From Gnetum montanum (Eukaryota; Streptophyta; Gnetopsida; Gnetales; Gnetaceae), in the NCBI GenBank assembly GCA_015680685.1, contig MNCI01030541.1:174421-238420 (forward strand): DNA of 64,000 nt. Reading direction: 5' to 3'. The notes below the pieces were generated by a model. The model saw only the letters and a program-made list of their open reading frames with translations. It searched no databases and was not told the origin of the DNA. How positions within the stretch are numbered: the first letter of the stretch is position 1; every line of letters begins with the position of its first letter. Positions 34,901-44,900 of the stretch are shown here, in pieces. Made by a program: the position numbers and the translations under genes.

Positions 34901-37900
34901 AATACTACATAGGACATAGTGGACATGTTCAACAAGAAGTCTAACATGGAGTTCACTTTCCTTCTAAAAAAGATGTATGATCATCAATGAACTTTAAGGA
35001 ATCAAAAATATCTTTAACAAAAACTACAATAGTAGTGCATTGCTTAGGCGTTTCTCATTAAAGTGACTCATTCTTGCCTACCATAGGTCATTACCACAAT
35101 AGATTTGTAAATGGTATGTTAAAAAGGATGGACTTAAAAACCCTCGTAGGTATTCTAATAGATTTCAAGAAGCACTACAATACTTGTATTTTGGGGAAGC
35201 ATGGAACAATGTCCCTTATATGAGGACAAAAATTACAATAGTAGTAGCAAGCACTAGGATCCAAAGGGTCAAGGTAAGTAGAAGAGAATCCATATTCACA
35301 AAAATAGTGTTAGTGAAGAAGAATAATGGAGCTCTGAAAAGAAAAAGAAAAACATAACTTGCAAAAGGTGTACTATGTAGCAATGTGTAGAACTCCATAT
35401 GATCAAACTAACAAAAAAAGCCAAGCAAATTAGGAGCAAGAGGGTAGCCAAGGGTTTGACTCTAATGATAGGGATAACAACTCTAAAAAACTTTGGCATA
35501 TTGTTATTAGAGAACAATCAAGACCTTCTAGATATAACAATTGGAGAAGAAGGTAGACTGGTTGATAACCAAGTTAATGTCATTTGTGCAAATTCTGTAA
35601 TATGTGAACTTGGCTATTGGATCATGGATATGAGAACAACTCAACATGACTTCTAGAAAAGACCTATTCAACAAACTAAACAAAAAGTATTGCAGACACA
35701 AACTCACAAAATGTTAAAGGAATATGAACTGCATACATCAAACCTTCTAATCGCATAAATGGACTTCAGTTGAGGGACACATCCTATACCTTCTTGGTTT
35801 GATGCAAAATCTAATGTCACTAAGTATGTTGGTCAAAAATAATTTTGGCATAAGTATGATAGTAATGAATGGGAAGGTAAATGGGATAAACAATATCAAG
35901 TTTCTTAAAAGGGAAACAGAAGCCAAGCTTACGTACTTGAGTTGTAGAGCACTAGTAGATTAGGAAGGAAAGTATTTTTTTTTTTTTGATAGTAATGAAT
36001 GGGAAGGTAAATGGGATAAACAATATCAAGTTTCTTAAAAGGGAAACAGAAGCCAAGCTTACGTACTTGAGTTGTAGAGCACTAGTAGATTAGGAAGGAA
36101 AGTATTTTTTTTTTTTTTGATAGTAATGAATGGGAAGGTAAATGGGATAAACAATATCAAGTTTCTTAAAAGGGAACTAGAATCCAAGCTCATGTACTTG
36201 AGTTGTAGAGCACTAATAGATTAGGAAGGAAAAGTTTTTTTTCACAAAAAATGTAGTAAATATTGCATACCATTGCATGGTGGTTGAGATGCAGTATCCA
36301 ACAAAGCACTTTTAGGTACCAATTGGGTAGGCTAGATTGGAACAAGGATATGCAAACTCATGATGTTCCAAAGGACCTACAAGTGAAGAGTCTACAATGT
36401 GAGGCTTGCATCTTGAGAAAACCAACAAGGCAACCCTTCAAGAGGAGAAACATGGAGTGGAAGCTAGGATCAAGGTATGTTTTCAAAGAGGTTTCAAAGA
36501 TAAGCGCAGCCAACGCCACCACCGCAGCACCACCAACAACAACCGGCGCACACAGCACCACCACCACCCCAACAACTGGCGCCACTGGAGCAACCGACGC
36601 CATAGGAACACCGGACGCAACAGGCGCAGCCGCAGCAGCCGTAACAGCCACTACCGCAACAACCATCGCGGGAATGACAATCCCTGCAGCAACAACCACA
36701 GTTGACGGCACGGGCCCCTCCACTGGGGACACACCCAATGGGTTGGGGACTGGCGCCATTGCGGCCCACTCCCGCAGTGACCACACCTTTCGACTACGGG
36801 TCAACCACCCCCCGATTGAGGGCGTCCGAACAATGGAGAGGAGCCTCATCGGCCGTTTCATCTCTCGAGGATCCCGCCCGCGCCTGGACCTTATTCGCCG
36901 GTGGGTGAGGGAGCAATGGCGCGTTGGGGATGTCGATGTTCGGAGCCTATCCAAGGACCTGCTCCTCTTCGTCCTTCCCTCCCTACAGGCTCAGGATTCT
37001 GTGCTACTTGGTGGCTCGTGGTTCTACGGGGCTCGGGGACTCGCCTTGACCCCATGGCGCCACGAGACAGACTTGTTCACCCGGGCCCCAGTCTGGGTGC
37101 GGGTGGCCGACATTCCCTGGGAGCTCTGGAACCTCGCATTCCTCACGGAAATGGCCGATTTTTTCGGCGACTTCATTGCTTTCGACCGCGTCATGCGGTC
37201 CATGGAGAGAATGGGCTTCGCCAGATTCTACGTCTGGCGCAGCATGTCGGAGACTGACCTCGTCCGGGAGGTCGTGTTGGAGCTTCCTGGGGGGGAGGAG
37301 ACCCTCCAAGTCACCTTCAAGAACCTTGGGACGGAACCCACCCCGACGCGTGACGCGAACAAANNNNNNNNNNNNNNNNNNNNNNNNNNNNNNNNNNNNN
37401 NNNNNNNNNNNNNNNNNNNNNNNNNNNNNNNNNNNNNNNNNNNNNNNNNNNNNNNNNNNNNNNNNNNNNNNNNNNNNNNNNNNNNNNNNNNNNNNNNNNN
37501 NNNNNNNNNNNNNNNNNNNNNNNNNNNNNNNNNNNNNNNNNNNNNNNNNNNNNNNNNNNNNNNNNNNNNNNNNNNNNNNNNNNNNNNNNNNNNNNNNNNN
37601 NNNNNNNNNNNNNNNNNNNNNNNNNNNNNNNNNNNNNNNNNNNNNNNNNNNNNNNNNNNNNNNNNNNNNNNNNNNNNNNNNNNNNNNNNNNNNNNNNNNN
37701 NNNNNNNNNNNNNNNNNNNNNNNNNNNNNNNNNNNNNNNNNNNNNNNNNNNNNNNNNNNNNNNNNNNNNNNNNNNNNNNNNNNNNNNNNNNNNNNNNNNN
37801 NNNNNNNNNNNNNNNNNNNNNNNNNNNNNNNNNNNNNNNNNNNNNNNNNNNNNNNNNNNNNNNNNNNNNNNNNNNNNNNNNNNNNNNNNNNNNNNNNNNN

Positions 37901-40900
37901 NNNNNNNNNNNNNNNNNNNNNNNNNNNNNNNNNNNNNNNNNNNNNNNNNNNNNNNNNNNNNNNNNNNNNNNNNNNNNNNNNNNNNNNNNNNNNNNNNNNN
38001 NNNNNNNNNNNNNNTCCCTGTCGCCCCATGCCCCTCCAACTGCGGAGCCGGAACCTGTGCTCCCCCCACTATGGGAGTGGGTTAACGTGGTTCGAGGGAG
38101 CACCCGAACCCGACGGCACCTACGGCCGAGGAACCAGGGTGCAGCCCTGTGGTACGAGCCGACGAAAACCGCCCGGGCCGACCAACCTAAACCAGTACCA
38201 GAAACAAACAAACCCAGCGCGATATCGACTTGGGGCAGCAACAGACCCTGCGGGAGGTCTACCAACGCTGCACCTCAGGTCATACATGAAGGTGTTCAGC
38301 TGGAACTGCAGGGGACAAGGTACCCCCTACAAAAGAAACACCCTGCGTAGAATTATCCGCGATGAAGATTGTGACATTGTTTGTCTCCAGGAAACCAAAC
38401 TACAGCCCACGGAGTCGCACTTCCTCTAGTGGGAGGGCTGGACTACCTACACGCACCCCTGCTGGGGTCGGGCCGGCGAACTCGCCATTCTTGCCCGTTG
38501 TGTCATGAACCTCCTTGATGCATCGCAGTGGGCCATCACTGTTCAGGTCCCTGCACACGGGATCTGGTTGACTAATTTCTACGACGCTCAGCAATGGGGG
38601 GAGCGGCTGCGCGAATTGAACCAGGTGGCGACGCTAGTCCCCGACCATCGATCGTGGCTGGTGGTTGGGGACTTCAACCAATGCCTTCACCCTTGGGAGA
38701 AGTCCGGGGGGTGCCCCCCTGCCGCAGGGGGCTGCGGAGTTCTAGGCTTTCCTGGCCACCTTCTCCCTCGTGGACTTGCCTATCGAGAACTGCCGCTTCA
38801 CGTGGAGTAATCGGAGGAAGGGACCAGACCGGGTTCTCACCCGGATTGATCGGGTTTGGGTTAGCGCTGATCTCGTGCTCCACTCCTCCATCCGTGTGAT
38901 GGGGCAGGAAAGGGTGGCTTCCGATCACCGTTCACTGACCTGCCTAATTGGGCCAGATAAGCCTAGGGCCCTACGTCCCTTCCACTTCGAAGCTACCTAG
39001 TTGGCCAAGCCGTGGCTGAGGCCGCTGGTGGAGGAGATTTGGGCTGACTACCGACCCGCCCGAGGGGACCCACGGGATTTCCTTAAAGGGGCCTTGCTCT
39101 GGATGAAGTGGGCCATCAGGGCCCTCCCTGTGGAGGCAAAGTTCTCCTTCCGAACTGGCCTACGGAAGCTCCGTGCCCAGCTTGGCCAGATCCAGGCCCG
39201 ACAGGAAGCAGGTGAGGACTTGCACGTGGAGGAGCTGCACACGCTGCGGCAACTCCAATCCCTTGACCTCGAAGAGGAGACGTACTGGCGACAACATTCC
39301 CGAATCCGGTGGATTAGGGAGGGGGACAGACAGACCAGATTCTTCTTCGCTATGGCCAAAACCCGGGGGGGCTGTCAGCCCCATTGTCTCCGCAATCAGG
39401 CCGGCAAAACTACTGATGATCCACAACAGATTGCGCACGAGCTAACGCAGTATTGGCACGGGATTTGGGCCAGGCGCCCCACCACGCCCATCTCGGTTCC
39501 CGTGCAACGTGTGCTGAGCGAGCACGACAATGTCCGACTGTTGGCCCCCTTCTCATGGTCGGAGCTCACAGCCACGATCACTAGCATGCCTGGTGGCAAA
39601 GCGCCAAGTCCTGATGGTTGGAGCCTTTCATAGATATTGTGGGGCCCAATATTCTAGATGCGTTCAATCTTATGTTGGCCAAGAGACAAGTTCGAAGGGA
39701 ACTCAACTGCTCCCGCATTGTCTGCATCCCAAAGCAGACTGACGCACACCACCCGAAACATTTCTGCCCCATTAGGGTTTGCAATGTTCTTATCAGGATC
39801 TTCTCCAAGCTGCTGGTGAATCGGCTTGTGCCGGTCATGCCCAAGCTGATGGGGACCACCCAGGCGGGGTTCGTGCAAGGACGGGCAATTCAGGACCCAA
39901 TCCTCCTCATGCATGAGGTGTTTCATTCGCTTCGGAATACGGGCTTTGCCTCAAACTTGACATCACCAAGGCTTATGACATGCTCAGCTGGGAGGCCTTG
40001 TAGTCCATCATGTTACAGAAAGGGTTTGATTTGCAATTCATCCGCTTATGCATCCACATGCAGTCCTCGGCCGGTTTCTCCTTTGACATGGGGGGCGTTT
40101 ATGGGGCCTCTCCTCCCCTGGGTGGGGGTTGAGGCAAGGGGACCCGCTCTCACCCCTCCTTTTCATCATTGCCATGGACTTAATGCAGCATTACTGCAGC
40201 ACCTCGGGGGTGGACGGTCTAAACATTGCCGGAGTGGCATGCCAGACCGAACACTATGCGGACGACACGATGTTGCTCAATAGAGCAACGGTCCCACAGG
40301 CACGGCGCATTAACGTTGCCCTGTCCCGTCTCGCGGCTGAGGTGGGGCTGGAAATCAATCGAACCAAATCCTCCGCCCACTTCCTCAATGCGGATGCTGA
40401 GGTTAAGAACCAAGCGATACACATCCTGAATATCCTGCCAGGCACGTACAATGACACATATCTGGGCATCCCCCTTTTCAGATGGGGACGGACCATGGCG
40501 TGGGGCCCGTTGCTCGAAAAAATCGAGAGAAGAATGAGCCACTGGGCAAACAGATTCCTTAGTCGCAAAGGGCGTCTGTTGGTGGCCACTGGAATCCTAA
40601 TGGCTGTCGCGAGGTTCGTGGCGACCATGGCCACGCCTCCGAATGCGGTCATTTCTGCAGTTAATTCTCTCGTCCGTACCTTCGTTTGGGAGGGGGGCAA
40701 GGGGGGGCGTAGAATTCATCTGGTCCACTGGAAACGGGTCACGCACCCCCGAAGTGCAGGGGGCTTGGGTATCACTTCCTTCGAAGACAAGCTGATGATC
40801 GGGCAACAACGGTTACTGCTCTGATTTTCGCACCCCCAGGGAGAACCGATCCCTTGGATCCGAATCATGAAAGCCAAATATCTGCCTTGGGTTTCGGGGG

Positions 40901-41952
40901 TGCAGGATTCGAGGCCGTGGCAGGGGCTTTGCCGGCACGCTCGCACAATGCAGACCTTGGGTTGGGGGAGCCTCGAGCCGCGGGCCCTCCTGACGACCAA
41001 GTACCCTCGGATGGACGGCTGGCGGCAGATATGGCAGGGATGCCTGCCCGAAAAAATTAAATTTTTCCTGTGGCTCCTGAAAAACGATGCGCTGCCAGTA
41101 CAGGCCCTGCTGCATCGACGCGGGATCCTAAGTTCTGCGACGTGTCCTACATGCGGCGCCGAGGCGGAAACAACATAGCACTTTGCGGTGGAGTGCCCCT
41201 GCATGCACGCCACGTGGCACGCGGCGGCTATGCCCCCCCCTGAGACACCTCACGGGCGACTCCCCAGCCACGCTACTTTTATGGGTAGCGTGGAAGGCAC
41301 GGAACAACGCCGTTTTTCAACAGCAGCAGCGCCCCACTCCGCCGCATTTGGTCTCCCAAGCTGTCGCGGCATGGAAAGAAATCGAGGTTACCATGGGAAA
41401 TACGCCCACCTTTGAACCGGACTGCGCCGCGTTCCAGGTGGACGAGGCACTTTGGCAGTTGGTGATCCAATGCGGCTGGTCATAGCCTCTACAACGGCTG
41501 GTAGGGGACCCTGATCTGGCAGATGATACGTTTTTCTCCAACTGGGTCAACGACCGTACCCTCTTTCGCGGGCGCGAAATCTGGGTCACCGAATCCTCGA
41601 TTGCCAGCTGTCTGGGGGCACCGATCGCTGGGGAAATCCTCTTGCCCTCTACCCGGGGGCTAGAGGACGCAGAGCTATTTTTTGATGGGCCTGTCCCCCG
41701 GACCCAAAGTCGCCAGGTCCCCAGGTCCTCTTTGCCGCGCTTATGGGCCAGGGGAACTGATTTGATTGAGCGCTACTTCGTCCAATCTAGCAACGCTTCC
41801 AAGCTGCAGGGCCTTCACTTTGCCTTCTTGCATTGCCTCAGGCTGGGTACCCCCGTCAACCTCCCCCGCTTCTTTAAAGAGACCCTCAGGCTCAAACAGC
41901 ATGGCAAGCACTCTGGTCTGATTTTGGCGCTCTGGCGGGGGGCGGGGGNGGG

Positions 41953-41989
<37 letters not shown>

Positions 41990-44900
41990 GGGGGGCAGCT
42001 CGGGGTGCTTCCCCTCGGCTAGGCCACTGGCTGAGGCGGTGCCTGGGCTGGGGAGTATTTGGCCCAGCTGGGGTTCCTAGGTTCCGCGGGGGCGAAGGAC
42101 CACGCGGACACGGCACTCCCCTGAGCATTCGTTTTCCCCCCGCCAGAGACGTCTGACCAAAGGAACTGGGAGGAGGAGCTTCAGCAGGCTACGCAACGAG
42201 CGGCAGACGAGGTGCAGGAAGAGTGGGAGGCCAAGTGGAACGAGGCCCTCGCGCAGGCCCGGGCCAACATTGAGGCCCAGGTCACCGAGCGCGAGCAAGA
42301 GCGGGTCAAGCAACAGGAGCACCTTGTTGAGGCTACCCGGGCCCGCCTCATCGACGAAATCAGGGCCCAGGTTTGGGAGGAGCTAACGCAGGATGCGGAG
42401 ACCTAGAGACGGCACGAGCTGGAGGAGCGGGCGGCGCAGGAGCGGCTCCAGGCGAAGGAGGCCCAGTGGCAGAAACAGCTTGACCGCGCCCACGGACATA
42501 ATGCCCAGCAATGGCTGCGGGAGGGGCGATGCCCATACTTTGTTCTAGGCATTAGCTGCGAGAGCTCTTGGGCGAAGCTCAGACGGCACATCCGCCGAAC
42601 CTCTACGCGGTACCACCCTGATGCCAGATTTTCGCAGGAGGATAGGGGTAGACGGGAATCGCTTATGCAGGGCCTCCAACAGGCGGCCAATTTCGTGGAT
42701 ACAGAGGATCATCGGAACACCCTCGATATCCTCCATGAGCTAGAGCGCCCCAACTGCGCCTGCCGACTCACCCATAAGGGGTGGTCCTCTATTGGGGGGT
42801 CGCCCCCCCCCATTGGCCAACTTTGCGGGTTTTTGTGTTGTTGGGGGGGTGCCCCCCTCCCCTCTTCGCGGTGTTTGGGGGGTCCCCCCCGGGTGTTTTG
42901 ACTTCTCTCTGTTTTGACCGTCTCGCTCACGGTTTTTGTGGTTCGGGGGCCCTCCCCTCTCGGTTGGACGTCTCCATGAGGCCCACGGCTTGTAATCACA
43001 TGTAATCTTTGTAACATACTTTTGCTCCTTTAATATAATCCCGACCTCTTTCTCGAAAAAAAAGAGGAGAAACATGAAATCTATAAGAAATTGGAATTGG
43101 TACATTTTGTTGTGTGCAAACTAATGCTGATAAAAACATTTAAAAAAACCATTTTTAAATTTTTTGAGAAAAGCTCAAGAGTTTATATTAGTACTAGAAA
43201 AGGCATATTTACAACAAGTGAAGAGGGTTAGCGGGGGATGGGNGTACTACATAGGACATAGTGGACATGTTCAACAAGAAGTCTAACATGGAGTTCACTA
43301 CATTGGCGGGCGCGGGCACAAGGGGGTGTGGAGGAGAAGTACCCTACATTGCCTGAACACCAACCACATCTGTTGGTACAACTTGTAAAATAAAACTTGA
43401 AACAAGTGAGACACAGAAATGTTTGATGTTTTCTAGCTTTGCAAATGATGCAATGTGTTAGCAAGCATCTTAGATGATGCTAGTTTTTAGTATATCATAG
43501 TGCTACTAAAGATAGTTGATATGCAATAGATGCATCCATCCTTAGGATTATGAGAAGTGCCAAGGTCTCATCCTATCAACAACTTGTTAAGTTTAATGAG
43601 GAAAGGAGGTATGTAGGCCCTGTAATCAATACATCATTATGAGTGACACCCTTATTAGTTGCCAATGTAAGTATAATACCATGTTTTAAGAAGATTGGAA
43701 AAAAAATTTGTATAGATCCTTAAAGGGTGGTTATTAGGGGTCAAGCTCCCTTCCTAACATTAGTAACCTAGTTTGTAGAGTACAATTTGGTTTACAAATG
43801 GTAGGCTTGGCCTTTTGGGGCCACTACTACTCACAACCCTAACACATTGGATTTTCCACTAGACAACCTCTCAATAGGCAAAGTCAAATTCTTGGCAAAC
43901 CCGAAACAATGTGATGAGGCCCAAGGAAATGTTACACCTAAGGAGAGATCCCATGCTAATCTGGAAGACATTCTCAAGGGGAGTTGTGATGACTTGGAAG
44001 CAATTGTTGAGGCGAGACTTACGCAAAAGAAGAGTAATGAGACAAAACTTGAAGGAAATAGGTAAAGAACTTACACAGGAAGTAGGAGGTGGACATTGAG
44101 AACATGCTATGGTAGAAAGAGGAGGGCTTGCTAATTGTCACTAAAGACCTGGAGATTAGGTTGAAGTGGGAGAACAAGAAGAGACTAGAGCTGTTGGAGG
44201 CTGATCTTCATTCTCAACTTGAAGCCCATTTGATGGATTGTTATTAGGGGTCATACATGTAAGCTTCCTTCCTAACGTTAATAACCTAGTTTATAGAGTA
44301 CAATTTTCTTTACAAATGGTAGGTCCAGCCTTTTGGGGCCATTGCTACTCGCAACCCTAATGCATCAAATTCTCCACTAGCCAACCTCTCAACAGGAAAA
44401 GTCAAATCCTTGGAAACTATGTGATAAGGCCCATGGAAATGTTACACCTATCGAGAGATCCCATACTAATCTAGAAGACATTCTTGATGGGAGCCATGAT
44501 CCTAGAAGTAGTTGTTGAGGGAAGACTTAAGCAAAAGAATAGAGTAATGAGAGGAAACTTGAAGGAAATAGGCAAAGGACCAACTTACACAGGAAGTGCA
44601 ATTGCAGGTGGTGGACATTGAGAACAGGCTGTGGTAAAAAGAGGACTTGCTAATGGCCACTAAAGACTTGGAGATTAGATTGAAGTGGGAGACCAAGAAG
44701 AGATTGGATCTATTGGAGGCCGGTCTTCATTCTCAACTTGAAGCCCATTTCAAGGACCATGTCAAGGCAGAGCTCCTACAGGAGTTGGAGGAGATGCATC
44801 GCTGCAAAGAAGAAAAATGTCGAAGATGGGATGTTAAATTGGCAAAACATGAGATGTAGGCGTGATTGAAGGAACAATTTGTAGCAAATGTCAAAGATCA

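Larger units (their letters stand above)
34390..36454 (+). pseudogene. Copia relic: gag, zinc knuckle, protease, pre-integrase
   Basis: Plus-strand text includes DIVDMFNKKSNMEFTFLLKK (gag), a knuckle-like ITCKRCTM piece near 35360, and GYWIMDMRTTQHDF at about 35610-35653, where W-MDSGATxHMT is expected. The pre-integrase block SLQCEACILRKPTRQPF lies at 36390-36440. The large LINE is inserted right after KRRNM, and the relic resumes at 43077 with a KLELVHFVVC-like integrase start. No LTRs recognised. Confidence 0.65.
38286..42790 (+). pseudogene. LINE ORF2 polyprotein
   Basis: Starts with ATG at 38286 and codes, in order, endonuclease (to about 38990), linker, RT (39560-40820), zf-RVT (41140-41205), an extra conserved domain (41486-41935), coiled coil (42140-42510) and J-like module (42530-42765). 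From 41183 to 42790 the same register is kept, through TAG or TGA stops and a homopolymer with one N at 41949, so the J-like module looks like the true C-terminus of ORF2 rather than a separate gene. Undamaged length would be about 1500 residues, longer than the roughly 1200-1300 of usual plant LINE ORF2. Stops at 38427, 38998, 40822, 41176, 41483 and 42020 plus about four frameshifts inactivate it. Confidence 0.85.
36455..43061 (+). mobile_element. Large LINE with EN, RT, zf-RVT and J-like C-terminus
   Basis: A perfect 15-bp target-site duplication, AAGAGGAGAAACATG, flanks it (36440-36454 and 43062-43076). Order: ORF1 (DUF4283-like), N gap, ORF2 with endonuclease, RT, zinc motif, unknown conserved domain, coiled coil and J-like module, 3' UTR with G/C runs, AATATAATC word, TTTCTCG and A-run. 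It is strongly GC-rich against AT-rich flanks. Few stops, mostly TAG, plus several frameshifts make it inactive but young relative to its neighbours. It is the reference copy of the family in this window and is inserted in a copia relic inside the host intron. Confidence 0.95.

Noticed and set aside
36358-36954. 198-codon minus-strand frame opposite LINE ORF1
   Set aside because: It is the low-complexity Ala/Val complement of the Thr/Ala-rich ORF1 start, with no motif of its own.
37004-38429. Long open frames on both strands across 37.4-38.0 kb
   Set aside because: They exist only because the 651-base N gap is read as open; only the ORF1 and ORF2 frames have domain support.
41892-42022. Proline- or glycine-rich peptide at 41.9 kb
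   Set aside because: It is a translation of a G/C homopolymer containing an N, probably a sequencing or assembly artefact.
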